A DNA stretch of 64,000 nucleotides from VRUE01 sp963780815 (GTDB taxonomy: Bacteria; Actinomycetota; Thermoleophilia; Solirubrobacterales; 70-9). Numbering within the stretch: the first letter of the stretch is position 1; every line of letters starts with the position of its first letter. Of the stretch, positions 44,054-52,356 are shown in pieces. Where the stretch lies: contig CAWADG010000008.1 of NCBI GenBank assembly GCA_963780815.1, positions 196,386-260,385 on the forward strand, written 5' to 3'. A program made the position numbers and the translations under genes. The notes beneath the pieces were generated by a model. The model worked only from the letters and a program-made list of their open reading frames with translations. It did no database searches and was not told the origin of the DNA.

Positions 44054-44721
44054 GCCGGGTCCCCGCCGGTGGAGACCCGCCGCATCTCGTCCTCGGCGGC
44101 TTCGGGACCGAGGTAGGGCATCAGCACCGCGAAGACGAGGTCGGGGAGGATCCGTTCGAGCTCAGGACCGCGGCCGGCACGGATCTCGTCGAAGATCAGA
44201 GAGGTTGCCCCGCCGATCGCGAAGCGGGCGGTGTCGGGAGGGAGCGAGGCGCCCTCGGCCGTGTACTCGCGCCCGTCCTCGAGCAGCCGCGAGAACCGGG
44301 TCAGCGCCGCGCGGTAGCGCTCCCTCGCGCTCTCGCCGACCGCGGTCACCTCGACCATCGCCATCCGCGCGATGTCGGACTCGGCGGCGAGCAGGCTGAC
44401 CAGGGCCCGCAGCGCTGCCGTCATCCGGTCCGGCCACGGCTCGCCGGCCGCGGCCTCATAGGCGCTGGTCACATGGGCGACGAGGACGTCGATGACGGCG
44501 TCATAGGCCTCGAGAAAGCAGTCCTCCTTGTCGACGAACATTTCGTGGAAGGTCTCGCGCGAGACACCGGCGACCTCGATCACGTCGGTGACCGTCGCCG
44601 CCTCGTATCCTTTCGCCGCCGCGACCCTGACCATCGCCTCCCGCAGGCGCTCCCGTTGGGAGCGGACGGCGTAGGCCTCTGGCAACCCGTGACGTCCACT
44701 CGGAGCGGAAGGGGAATCCAT
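44050..44721 (-). CDS. TetR family transcriptional regulator 1
   Basis: A 223-residue regulator. The N-terminal helix-turn-helix (RLREAMVRVAAAKGYEAATVTDVIE... with VSRETFHEMFVDKEDCFLEA) is typical TetR; the C-terminal ligand domain ends FAVLMPYLGPEAAEDEMRRV. An ATG at 44721 (MDSPSAPSGRHGLPEAYAVR) is preferred to 44757. It is convergent with the enoyl-CoA hydratase gene and divergent from the UDP-sugar dehydrogenase gene. The same C-terminal ending (LPYLGPE/AE) recurs in the TetR group further right, so these are related paralogues. Confidence 0.92.
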   Translation of the reverse strand: MDSPSAPSGRHGLPEAYAVRSQRERLREAMVRVAAAKGYEAATVTDVIEVAGVSRETFHEMFVDKEDCFLEAYDAVIDVLVAHVTSAYEAAAGEPWPDRMTAALRALVSLLAAESDIARMAMVEVTAVGESARERYRAALTRFSRLLEDGREYTAEGASLPPDTARFAIGGATSLIFDEIRAGRGPELERILPDLVFAVLMPYLGPEAAEDEMRRVSTGGDPA

Positions 44722-44783
44722 CGCAATCAGCCTAGGGCAGTCCTGGGGGCGCTGCAACGGCTCGACCTGCGCCTAGACTCTCG

Positions 44784-44852
44784 GGGAGTGCGGAGCGAGC
44801 AAGCGTGCATATCTGATTCCTCGCGCAGCGAGCGAAGCGCGAAACTTGTCGC
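44784..44852 (+). repeat. Start-codon-abutting repeat, copy upstream of the UDP-sugar dehydrogenase
   Basis: About 69 nt, ending exactly before the ATG at 44853. GTGCGGAGCGAGCAAGCGT and TCGCGCAGCGAGCGAAGCGC match the 39878 units almost perfectly; the middle is ATATCTGATTCC instead of CGGTCTGCTTC. A GTG frame of 22 codons from 44788 ends in a TGA overlapping the downstream ATG, but in a different repeat-relative frame from the other copies. Confidence 0.8.
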
Positions 44853-46100
44853 ATGAAGATCGGGATCGTCGGCCTCGGCTACGTCGGCCTGCCCCTCGCG
44901 GTCGCCTTCGCGGAGGCCGGTCACGAGGTGGTCGGCCTCGATAACGACCCGCGCAAGATCGAGGCCCTGAGCGCGGGCCGCAGCTACATCGAGGACATCC
45001 CCGACGAGACGCTCGCGCCGCTCGGCGACAGGCTCGAGGCGAGTACCGATTACGCCCGGCTCGAGCCCTGCGAGGCGGTCATCGTCTGTGTGCCGACGCC
45101 GCTGACCAGCGCCCGCGAACCCGACCTGACCTACCTGATCGAGGCCACCAACGCCCTCGCCAAGGTGCTCCGTCCCGGGCAGCTGATCGTGCTCGAGTCG
45201 ACCACCTATCCGGGCACGACCCGCGAGCGGCTGCTGCCGATCCTCGAGGAGTCGGGGATGTCGGCCGGCGAGGACTTCCACCTCGCCTTCTCCCCCGAGC
45301 GGATCGATCCCGGCCGCACCGACTACACGATCCGGACCACGCCGAAGCTCGTCGGCGGTGTGACCGAGGCCTGCACCGAGCGGGCCCGCGAGCTCTACTC
45401 GCTGATCTGCGATGGCGTCGTCGTGCTCTCGACCCCCGAGGCCGCCGAGCTGGCGAAGCTGCTCGAGAACATCTTCCGCTCGGTCAACATCGCTCTCGTC
45501 AACGAGCTCTCCCAGCTCTGCGACCGGCTCGGAATCGACGTCTGGGAGGTGATGGACGCCGCATCGACCAAGCCGTTCGGCTTCATGCGGTTCGACCCGG
45601 GGCCGGGCATGGGCGGGCACTGCCTCCCGGTCGACCCCTTCTACCTCGCGTTCAAGGCTCGCGAACACGATTTCTATCCCGAGTTCATCGAGCTCGCCGG
45701 CAAGGTCAACCGAGCCCAGCCCGCCTACTGCGTCGACCTGATCGCCCGCGCCCTCAACGAGGCCGGCAAGGCGGTCCACGGCTCGAGCGTCCTCATCCTC
45801 GGCGTCTCCTACAAGGCCGGGGTCGGCGACATCCGCGAATCCCCGGCCCTCCAGATCATCAGGCTGCTGCGCGAGCTCGGCGCCGAGGTCTCCTACCACG
45901 ACCCGCATGTTCCCGAGCTGCCCGAGTTCCAGATCTCCTCGGTCGAGCTGCCCTCGGCTCTGGAGTCGGCCGACGCGGCGGCGATCGTCACCGCCCACCC
46001 CGAACTGGACTACGAGCAGATCGTCGCCACGGCGCCGCTGGTCGTCGATTTCCGCGGCGTCACCCGCGGGATCCGGGCGGAGAACCTGGTCCGGCTCTGA
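44853..46100 (+). CDS. UDP-sugar 6-dehydrogenase (UDP-GlcNAc/ManNAc or UDP-glucose type)
   Basis: NAD-dependent four-electron dehydrogenase of 415 residues that makes a UDP-uronic acid. It starts MKIGIVGLGYVGLPLAVAFA (Rossmann motif). Other landmarks are VPTPLTSAREPDLTYL, ESTTYPGTTRERLLPILEES, the NIFRSVNIALVNELSQLCDR helix and the catalytic cysteine in GPGMGGHCLPVDPFYL near 257. The AFSPERIDPG segment points to the WbpA/TviB-like N-acetylhexosamine branch rather than plain UDP-glucose dehydrogenase. It would supply a sugar for the polysaccharide cluster. The ATG follows a start-abutting repeat. Confidence 0.92.
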   Translation: MKIGIVGLGYVGLPLAVAFAEAGHEVVGLDNDPRKIEALSAGRSYIEDIPDETLAPLGDRLEASTDYARLEPCEAVIVCVPTPLTSAREPDLTYLIEATNALAKVLRPGQLIVLESTTYPGTTRERLLPILEESGMSAGEDFHLAFSPERIDPGRTDYTIRTTPKLVGGVTEACTERARELYSLICDGVVVLSTPEAAELAKLLENIFRSVNIALVNELSQLCDRLGIDVWEVMDAASTKPFGFMRFDPGPGMGGHCLPVDPFYLAFKAREHDFYPEFIELAGKVNRAQPAYCVDLIARALNEAGKAVHGSSVLILGVSYKAGVGDIRESPALQIIRLLRELGAEVSYHDPHVPELPEFQISSVELPSALESADAAAIVTAHPELDYEQIVATAPLVVDFRGVTRGIRAENLVRL

Positions 46101-46158
46101 GGCCGAAGCGATAGGTTGAGGGCCGCGCGAGGTGCCGACGACGAGTGAGGAGTTGCCG

Positions 46159-47271
46159 ATGAAGAGCCGGAAGCACCTGTGGGCCCCGATCCTGACCGTA
46201 GTCGCAGGCGTCGCAATGCTGATGCCGGGTGCCGCGAGCGGCGCGACGGTCGTCAACGGCGACTTCGAGACCGGCAACCTGAGCGGCTGGCAGGTCTCCA
46301 ACAGCAGCCCCGACGGAAACTGGTTCGCCTACACGGGCACGAAACCGCCGCTCCAGAAAAAAGAGGAAGAAAAACCAGAAGAAATCGAAATCATCCCAAT
46401 CGAACCGATCAAACCGATCACGCCGAAAATCGAACCGGTTCCCTCGCGGGTGTTCCCGCCCTTCTTCGCGCCGCCTCAGGGCAGTTGGGGCGCGGTCAGC
46501 GACGAGGAAGACCCAGACACCGCGATCCTCTACCAAGACATTGCGCTCGAGCCGTACTGGACCCACCAGCTGACGATGACCTTCTACTACAACTCGTTCG
46601 ATCAGATCTTCGTTCCGAGCCCCGACACGCTCGCGACGGGCGGGCCGAGAATCATCATCATCGGAGAAGAACCGAAACCGGTCAACCAGCAGGTCCGCGT
46701 CGACGTTATGAAGCCGACCGCCCCGATCGATTCCCTGAACCCGAGCGACATCCTCACCACCCTGTTCGCGAGCAAGAACGGGGACCCGGAATCGATGGCG
46801 CCGACCCAGCTCAGCGCAAACCTGACGCCGTTCGCCGGCCAGACGGTGCGTCTGCGGATCGCAACCGCCGCCGGAGACCTCGTCTTCAATGCCGGTGTCG
46901 ACGCCGTCTCGATAGCCAGCACGCCGCCGAACAACAAATTCAAAAAAGGCAAGCTGAAGCTCAACAAGTCGAACGGGACCGGGACCCTGAGTGTGACCGT
47001 GCCCGGACCGGGTGTCCTGACCCTGGCCGACGCGGCGGCGACGAAAAAAGCCACCGCCAGCAAGGCGAAGAGAAGGCTCGTCAAGCCGGCGACCCTGAAA
47101 CCGACCGCCGCCGGCAGCGTGAAGGTGCCGGTGAAACCGACGGGGGCCGGCAAAAAGGCCCTGAAGACGAAGGGCAAGCTCAAGGTCAAGGCCTCGCTGA
47201 GCTTCACCCCGACCGGCGGACTCGCCAGCAAGCAGAGCTTCAGGGGCACGCTGAGGTTGAACCTGGAATAG
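46159..47271 (+). CDS. Secreted protein with carbohydrate-binding-like N-terminus
   Basis: A 370-residue exported protein starting MKSRKHLWAPILTVVAGVAM with a GAGGAG ribosome-binding site 7 nt before the ATG at 46159. After the signal peptide comes VVNGDFETGNLSGWQVSN, the start of many CBM4/9-like lectin domains, then an unusual Lys/Glu/Pro/Ile-rich insertion (KKEEEKPEEIEIIPIEPIK). The C-terminal third is Lys-rich beta-structure (KGKLKLNKSNGTGTLSVTVP, AKRRLVKPATLKPTAAGSVK). Glutamate is largely GAA and Lys often AAA in the insertion. Function unknown; a role in binding surface polysaccharide is plausible. Confidence 0.8.
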   Translation: MKSRKHLWAPILTVVAGVAMLMPGAASGATVVNGDFETGNLSGWQVSNSSPDGNWFAYTGTKPPLQKKEEEKPEEIEIIPIEPIKPITPKIEPVPSRVFPPFFAPPQGSWGAVSDEEDPDTAILYQDIALEPYWTHQLTMTFYYNSFDQIFVPSPDTLATGGPRIIIIGEEPKPVNQQVRVDVMKPTAPIDSLNPSDILTTLFASKNGDPESMAPTQLSANLTPFAGQTVRLRIATAAGDLVFNAGVDAVSIASTPPNNKFKKGKLKLNKSNGTGTLSVTVPGPGVLTLADAAATKKATASKAKRRLVKPATLKPTAAGSVKVPVKPTGAGKKALKTKGKLKVKASLSFTPTGGLASKQSFRGTLRLNLE

Positions 47272-47433
47272 GCGCCCGGGCCCACCCCGGCGCCCGGAAC
47301 CGGGTTTGTGGTCGACGATGTCGAACCTGATGACCGGGCGCCTCGGCACTGACCATCACAGCCGTCCTCGCCGTGCTGTTTGCTCTGGGCGGCGGCGTGG
47401 CGGCGGCCCGCCACCGCCGGAACCGCTGGAGAT

Positions 47434-48087
47434 TCACTGGAGATCGGGAGGAAGCTGCTTTTCGATGCCGTCGAGGACAGCCTTCAGCCCGGCCTCGAAC
47501 CGCTCGACCGAGGCCCGGGTCCGGAGGTAGTCGGGCAGCGACTCGAGCTCCGGGATCACCTCGATCGCGGGCTCGGCGATGACGTCCTCAAGGGCCTCCG
47601 GCTCCGGGATCGTGGCGGCTCGCAGCGAGTGCCCGAGGACGTAGTCGTTGACCGTCCCGACGAGGACCCACATCTCGGCCGACTCCAGCGAGAGCCCCGA
47701 CATCGCCTCGGCGAACTGGGCGGCCTGCTTCTCGCTGTTGGGCCCGAAGCGGGGCTGGGCGCTGGTCACCGAGATCAGCCAGGGGTGACTGACCAGCATT
47801 CCGTAGAGGCGGCGTGAGATTTCGGTGATCGCCCGCCGCCACTCGGCCGGCAGGGGAGGGTCGACCAGCACCTCCGCCACGACCTCGTCCGCCATCGAGA
47901 AGAGCAGCATTTCCTTGCTGGCGAAGTGGTCGTAGAGACTCATCGGCCGGGCGTCGATCTCGGCCGCGATGCGACGGATCGAGACGGCGTCCAACCCCTC
48001 CTCGTCCGCGATCCGAATCGCGGCGGAGATGATCCCCTCGGGCGTCGGCGGGCGCCGGCGCTTTCCCTTCCCCCGGTCGCCGCGCAC
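47434..48087 (-). CDS. TetR family transcriptional regulator 2
   Basis: A 217-residue regulator with a basic N-terminus (RGKGKRRRPPTPEGIISAAI), helix-turn-helix VSIRRIAAEIDARPMSLYDH and a C-terminal domain like the classical TetR/TetR_C type (WRRAITEISRRLYGMLVSHP, NDYVLGHSLRA). The start is a GTG at 48085-48087. It differs from the other regulators here, which lack this C-terminal type. A perfect 13-bp palindrome 52 bp upstream (48139-48151) is a good autoregulatory operator. The 162-bp gap to the upstream secreted gene holds nothing recognisable. Confidence 0.9.
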   Translation of the reverse strand: MRGDRGKGKRRRPPTPEGIISAAIRIADEEGLDAVSIRRIAAEIDARPMSLYDHFASKEMLLFSMADEVVAEVLVDPPLPAEWRRAITEISRRLYGMLVSHPWLISVTSAQPRFGPNSEKQAAQFAEAMSGLSLESAEMWVLVGTVNDYVLGHSLRAATIPEPEALEDVIAEPAIEVIPELESLPDYLRTRASVERFEAGLKAVLDGIEKQLPPDLQ

Positions 48088-48138
48088 GTCCGAAAACCTA
48101 CCTCTCTTCGCAGCCGTGACGGCCGTTCGAAATCTGCT

Positions 48139-48151
48139 GATACAGTGTATC
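48139..48151. promoter_or_regulatory. Palindromic operator candidate upstream of TetR regulator 2
   Basis: GATACAGTGTATC is a perfect 6+1+6 palindrome in the 297-bp gap between two divergent TetR genes. Size and symmetry fit a TetR dimer site. It is AT-richer than its surroundings and could overlap a -10 element on either strand. The rest of the gap (48088-48384) holds no gene that I can support. Confidence 0.55.
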
Positions 48152-48384
48152 GCCAACCAACCAGCATGGTGGGGATCGGGGAGCAAAAAGGAAGCATCAG
48201 TGGGAATAGCCGACCGTCCCTCGCTGCGTTGGATCGATCGCGGCCGTCTGCGCCGGGCCCATCCCTGAGAATCCCTGTGGCGCCCGGTTAGCAACGCGCG
48301 GCCAGTGAGGAGCCGCACGGCGGGGGGCTCGCGGGAGGCCCCCGCCGGCCGCGATCCCTTCACTGATCGCCCTTCGCGCCCACT

Positions 48385-49080
48385 ATGCTGCCGGGAATGC
48401 GCGCTCTTCCCGGAAGGGCATCCCGCACCTCGCTGGAGGACTCGGCGCCCGGACTGACACGCGAGACGGTTGCCGAAGCCCAGCGTCGACGCATCCGCCG
48501 CGCCACCGGTGAACTCGTCGCCAAGCGCGGTTACGCGGGTGTCCGGGTCGAGCTGATCGTCAAGCGGGCGAGGGTCAGCTTCAAGACGTTCTACAAGCAC
48601 TACGTCGGCAAGGAAGCGGCGTTCATCGACCTCTTCGAGCATGCGACGGCGCTGACCGAGGCCCAGGTGCGGGCCGCGCTCGAGGAGACCAAGGGTCCCT
48701 GGCCCGAGCAGGTCGCCGTCGCCCTGACCGCCTTCTTCGAGGCGATCATCGCCGAGCCCCTGATCTCCCGCGCATGCCTCGTCGAGGGGCCGACCGCCGG
48801 CCCCCAGATCCTCCGGCACTACGAGAGGGTCGCCAAGGCCTTCGCCCCGATCCTCAGCCAGGGGCGGACCTACAACCCGAAGGCGGCCGACCTCCCGGGG
48901 ACCCTCGAGGACACGCTGGCCGGCGCCGTTCTCTGGTCCGCCTATCAGCGGCTCAACTTCTCCGAGACCGACCGGATCGCCGAGCTGATACCCGAGAACA
49001 TCGAGCTCGTCCTCCGCCCCTACATCGGCGAGGCCGAGGCCTCGCGGGTGGCCGCCGGGAGGGTGGCCGCGGGCGCCTAG
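48385..49080 (+). CDS. TetR family transcriptional regulator 3
   Basis: A 231-residue regulator. The DNA-binding domain is AQRRRIRRATGELVAKRGYA followed by VELIVKRARVSFKTFYKHYV and GKEAAFIDLF. The ligand domain includes PWPEQVAVALTAFFEAIIAE and ends LRPYIGEAEASRVAAGRVAA. The ATG at 48385 is used; an ATG four codons on is possible. It is a close relative of regulator 7 (51032-51721), with the shared LLARFCLVA/LISRACLVEG and QGRTYNPKAADLP/QGRDLHPGGAELP segments. No obvious target gene adjoins it. Confidence 0.92.
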   Translation: MLPGMRALPGRASRTSLEDSAPGLTRETVAEAQRRRIRRATGELVAKRGYAGVRVELIVKRARVSFKTFYKHYVGKEAAFIDLFEHATALTEAQVRAALEETKGPWPEQVAVALTAFFEAIIAEPLISRACLVEGPTAGPQILRHYERVAKAFAPILSQGRTYNPKAADLPGTLEDTLAGAVLWSAYQRLNFSETDRIAELIPENIELVLRPYIGEAEASRVAAGRVAAGA

Positions 49081-49151
49081 CCGCTAGGCTGCAGTCGTGC
49101 CGCGGGATCGGGACCCGCGCGCATCGGGAGTCACACCAGGGGGAACGGGAG

Positions 49152-50084
49152 TTGAGCGAAGGTCCATCCAACCGAGACCCGCTCCACAGCGCGCTGATCG
49201 ATCTCTGCTTCGAGCGGGGGTTCCACTCGCTCACCGAAGCCGACCTCTGCGAGCGCGCCGGGGTGAGCGTCGAGTGCTTCAGCTCGCGCTACGAGAGCCT
49301 CGAGGACTGCTTCTTCGAGGCCTACGCCGCCGAGTTCGCCCGCTACCGGCGCCGGGCCGCCGTTGCGCGGGAAGGCCTCACCGAGTGGCGCCCCCGTCTG
49401 CGGGCGACCGCGTACGCGCTGCTCCGCTACCTCTCCGAGGACGAGCGCGTCACCCACTTCACCGTCGTCGAGGTCCGCCGCGCCGGGGAGCGAAGCGCGC
49501 TGCTGATCGGCGAAGGGATCCAGGAACTGATCGACCTCCTCGATGAGGGCCGCTCCGAGCCGGGCGCTCCCGCCGATCTCACCCGCGCCACCGCCGAGTC
49601 GGTCGCCGGAGGGCTCTTCAACCAGCTCTACGTGGCCGTCGCCGGCGGCGCCGGGGCGCCGGTGGAGTCGGACATCGTCCCGCAGGCGATGTACACCGCG
49701 GTCCTTCCGTACCTCGGCGTCCAGGTCGCGACCGAGGAGCTCTCGATCGCCGCCGCCACCGGACCCGGCGAAGATGCCCGACCCCCGCCCGCCGGTCGAC
49801 CGCGCATTGATCGACCTCTGCCACGAGCACGGGTTCACCGCGGTCACCGTCGCCGACCTCTGCCGCCGCGGTGGGATCGAGGAGGCCGAGTTCCACCGCG
49901 AGTACGCCGACCTCGACGATTGCTTCTGCGCGGTGTTCGAGCGCGAGCTCGATCTGCTGCTGATCGAGTTCGCGGCGGTGGTCGATGGGGCCGACGGCTG
50001 GCGATCGAGGCTGCGGGTGGTGGCGTACGCGTTTCAGGCCTGGCTCGCCGAGGACCCGGCCCGGACCCACCTGATGGTCAATGA
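49152..50084 (+). CDS. TetR family regulator 4, with abnormal C-terminal extension
   Basis: Starts at a TTG behind GGGAACGGGAG. The regulator domain runs from LHSALIDLCFERGFHSLTEA (helix-turn-helix) through AAEFARYRRRAAVAREGL to YTAVLPYLGVQVATEELSIA, about 205 residues. Where its paralogues stop, this frame stays open for about 100 more codons of Arg/Pro/Gly-rich sequence (RPRIDRPLPRARVHRGHRRR) that lies over the next TetR gene in another frame. The extension looks non-biological, so the true stop is probably lost or a base has been gained or lost near 49770-49790. It is a tandem paralogue of the next gene. Confidence 0.7.
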   Translation: MSEGPSNRDPLHSALIDLCFERGFHSLTEADLCERAGVSVECFSSRYESLEDCFFEAYAAEFARYRRRAAVAREGLTEWRPRLRATAYALLRYLSEDERVTHFTVVEVRRAGERSALLIGEGIQELIDLLDEGRSEPGAPADLTRATAESVAGGLFNQLYVAVAGGAGAPVESDIVPQAMYTAVLPYLGVQVATEELSIAAATGPGEDARPPPAGRPRIDRPLPRARVHRGHRRRPLPPRWDRGGRVPPRVRRPRRLLLRGVRARARSAADRVRGGGRWGRRLAIEAAGGGVRVSGLARRGPGPDPPDGQ

Positions 50085-50382
50085 GATCCGCTCCGCCTCC
50101 GAGCGCGCCCGCCAGATCCAGTGGCGGGGGATCGCGAGCATGATCGACCTCCTCGACGAGGGCCGTGCCGAGGCCGCCGATCCGGACCGGTTGAGCCGGG
50201 CCACTGCCGAGGGGATCGCGGGCGGGATCCTCAGCCAGATCTACGAGGCCGCCGCCCACCGCTCCGAGATCCGCCCCGAGGCGGTTCCCGAGATGCTCTA
50301 CGCGGCCTACCTGCCCTACCTCGGGCCCGAGATCGCAGGCGAGGAGCTCGAGATAGCGCCCCCCAGCCCCAGCAATCGCTAG
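49774..50382 (+). CDS. TetR family transcriptional regulator 5
   Basis: A 202-residue regulator starting MPDPRPPVDRALIDLCHEHG. It closely parallels regulator 4: ALIDLCHEHGFTAVTVADLC against ALIDLCFERGFHSLTEADLC, and SMIDLLDEGRAEAADPDRLS against ELIDLLDEGRSEPGAPADLT, so the pair arose by tandem duplication. The C-terminus ends YLPYLGPEIAGEELEIAPPS. It starts within the end of regulator 4 in the +1 frame, with about 311 nt of out-of-frame overlap if that frame is really translated. Its stop overlaps the convergent regulator 6 by 4 bp. Confidence 0.9.
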   Translation: MPDPRPPVDRALIDLCHEHGFTAVTVADLCRRGGIEEAEFHREYADLDDCFCAVFERELDLLLIEFAAVVDGADGWRSRLRVVAYAFQAWLAEDPARTHLMVNEIRSASERARQIQWRGIASMIDLLDEGRAEAADPDRLSRATAEGIAGGILSQIYEAAAHRSEIRPEAVPEMLYAAYLPYLGPEIAGEELEIAPPSPSNR

Positions 50383-51011
50383 GGCCGCGAGCCGAGCTCA
50401 CCGGGGGCGGGGATCGTCAGCTCCTCCTCCGCCGCCTCGGCGCCGAGGTAGGTGAGGACGATGATGTGCATGACCGTCTTCACCCGCTGTTGGGATTCGC
50501 TCAGTCCCTCCCGGGCTTTGATCGACGCGATCGCGCTCTCATATACCGCGCCGGTCAGCCCCTCGGCGGTGCCGCGGGTGAAGGCCGCCGGGTTCGGCGC
50601 CGCCAGCCGGCCCCCGTCGAGCATCTCGATGAACTCGTCCATCATCACGTCGCGGTGGGCGCGCACCATCTCGCCTCCGGCCATCACCTCGATCAGGAAG
50701 AAGCGGGTCCGAGCTTCGTTCGCGAACAGCCACTCGAGCGCCGCGTAGCCCGCCGCTCGGAGGCCGTCGCGCCAGCTGTCCTCCGCCATGTAGGCGCCCT
50801 TGCAGGCGCAGATGTAGTCGACCGTCATCCGCTCCCAGACCTGCTCGAGGCAGTCCTTCTTGCCGGCGAACAGCCGGGCGAAGTCGTCGGTGTCGACGCC
50901 GGCCTCTGCGCAGACCTGATCGACGCTCGTCGCCTCGTACCCCTGGCGTCCGACGAGCTCCACCAACGCTGCCTTGATCCGCACGGCCTTCCCCGCCGCC
51001 TCGCTCACCAT
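50379..51011 (-). CDS. TetR family transcriptional regulator 6
   Basis: A 210-residue regulator starting MVSEAAGKAVRIKAALVELV. Helix-turn-helix: GRQGYEATSVDQVCAEAGVD, then TDDFARLFAGKKDCLEQVWE. The ligand domain shows the same frame as regulators 4 and 5 (WRDGLRAAGYAALEWLFANE, FFLIEVMAGGEMVRAHRDVM, EFIEMLDGGRLAAPNPAAFT), so it is a third paralogue, in opposite orientation. It ends IIVLTYLGAEAAEEELTIPA. It is divergent from regulator 7 across 20 bp, an arrangement that implies shared control of both promoters. Confidence 0.92.
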   Translation of the reverse strand: MVSEAAGKAVRIKAALVELVGRQGYEATSVDQVCAEAGVDTDDFARLFAGKKDCLEQVWERMTVDYICACKGAYMAEDSWRDGLRAAGYAALEWLFANEARTRFFLIEVMAGGEMVRAHRDVMMDEFIEMLDGGRLAAPNPAAFTRGTAEGLTGAVYESAIASIKAREGLSESQQRVKTVMHIIVLTYLGAEAAEEELTIPAPGELGSRP

Positions 51012-51031
51012 CGCGCCGGTAACCTTGCCAG

Positions 51032-51721
51032 GTGCCTCACGCGGAGGAAGGTGAAGCGGATACCAGGGTGGAACTCGGCCCGCTTCCCGGCGGCCGCCAC
51101 GGCCTTTCCCGGCAGGAGGTCACCGAGTCCCAGCGCGAGCGACTTCTGGCCGCGACCGCCGAGCTGATCGCCGAGCGCGGCTACACCGGCGTCCCGATAA
51201 CCGAGATCGTCAGGCGGGCGGCGGTCGCCAACAGGGTCTTCTACGAGAACTTCAAGTCCAAGGAGGAGGCCTCTCTCGCCGCCTACGACGCGATCGCGGA
51301 CCACGTGACCGAGGTGATCTCCGCCGCCGCCGCCCCGGTCGAGGACTGGCCGGGCCGCGTCACGGCCGCTCTGCGCGCGGCGATCGCCTTCTTCGGCGCC
51401 GAGCCGTTGCTCGCCCGCTTCTGCCTCGTCGCCCCCTTCACCTCGACGCCGAAGATCGCCGCCCATGGCCGCGACCGCGCCGCCGCCGCCCTCCCCTACC
51501 TCGCCCAGGGACGCGACCTCCACCCAGGCGGAGCGGAGCTCCCCGCGTCGACCGAGGACTCGCTGCTGGGTGGCGTCGTCAGCCAGTTGAGCCGCTCCCT
51601 GCTCGCCGCCCTGGGGCCGCTCGACGCCCTTCTTCCGGACCTGGTCGAGTTCGTCCTCACTCCCTACCTGGGGCCGGACGAGGCCCGCCGCCGCGCCGCC
51701 GAGGCGACACTCCAGAGCTGA
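51032..51721 (+). CDS. TetR family transcriptional regulator 7
   Basis: A 229-residue regulator. After a variable N-terminus (PLPGGRHGLSRQEVTESQRE) comes the DNA-binding domain RLLAATAELIAERGYTGVPI with NRVFYENFKSKEEASLAAYD. The C-terminal domain resembles regulator 3 (AAIAFFGAEPLLARFCLVAP, LAQGRDLHPGGAELPASTED) and ends FVLTPYLGPDEARRRAAEAT. The GTG at 51032 starts 20 bp from the divergent regulator 6. It is the last of five TetR genes packed into 3.4 kb with no enzyme or transporter between them. Confidence 0.92.
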   Translation: MPHAEEGEADTRVELGPLPGGRHGLSRQEVTESQRERLLAATAELIAERGYTGVPITEIVRRAAVANRVFYENFKSKEEASLAAYDAIADHVTEVISAAAAPVEDWPGRVTAALRAAIAFFGAEPLLARFCLVAPFTSTPKIAAHGRDRAAAALPYLAQGRDLHPGGAELPASTEDSLLGGVVSQLSRSLLAALGPLDALLPDLVEFVLTPYLGPDEARRRAAEATLQS

Positions 51722-52356
51722 GAAATCTTCCTAAGTTTTCAGGACAGTTTGGTATATTGCCGCTGTTCTAGAACACCCTCATTCCCGAGTCGCCTCCTCC
51801 TCCTGTGGCGGCGATCCGGACTGCAGCAGCGCAAACGATCGCACCGGCGGGGGTTCCCTTCTCCCTCCGGTGCCGTTTGTGCGCGCCCGCCTTCAAGGCG
51901 GGGTCGTCGACTCCACGGACGAAACGCCGGACGAAGGCCGGAGCGGAGCGCCGACACAGGCGACCGGCCCGGTCTATCGCAGCGGATAGAGCTGCCCGCC
52001 CCCAAAAAACAAAGAAATTTTCCACCAGTCTCTGACCCCGCCGATGTTCCTCGAAGGCGGTGTTCAGTAGGACGTTGTTTGTCATTCCATCTCGGCCCCG
52101 CGTGGCTGAGGCCGGCGTTCTGCCCTCCGAATCGTTCGAATCGGTCTCCGTATTGAAGTAGAAGGACGTTCGCATTTTTGGCTCTACAAAGCCAAAAACC
52201 TTGCCAAATTAACCTTGACTTTCGGTTTGACCGGTGCTTCGATGTGGCCCGTTCGCCCAGGGAGGGCGAGAGAGGCATCGAGACTCGTAGAGAGGTCTCC
52301 CAACTCCGCAGGCGCAGCTTGGTCTGGGAACGGGGGGCCGATAAGGAGGAGAGAGA
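51722..52356. other. 635-bp non-coding, hairpin-rich gap
   Basis: No gene recognised. Several perfect stems are present: GCACCGG/CCGGTGC (51841-51847 with 51867-51873), CCCGCC/GGCGGG (51886-51891 with 51897-51902), TCTATC/GATAGA near 51972-51989, and TTTTTGGCT/AGCCAAAAA (52175-52183 with 52190-52198, 6-nt loop). TTGACT at 52215-52220 is a possible -35 element. The gap is less GC-rich than its surroundings and might encode a structured RNA or hold the promoter of the downstream exported-protein operon. Confidence 0.45.
52175..52198. promoter_or_regulatory. Perfect 9-bp AT-ended stem-loop
   Basis: TTTTTGGCT, loop CTACAA, AGCCAAAAA. The stem has A/T ends on both sides but no separate T-run, so it reads the same in both directions. 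It may be a weak bidirectional terminator separating the TetR cluster from the exported-protein operon, or a protein-binding palindrome. Confidence 0.5.

Noticed and set aside
39878..44852. The short frames in the 68-nt repeats as a conserved micropeptide family
   Set aside because: The amino-acid frame relative to the repeat is not conserved (MSAERASV... against SEQACISDSS...), so conservation is at nucleotide level. Only the stop-start geometry is kept.
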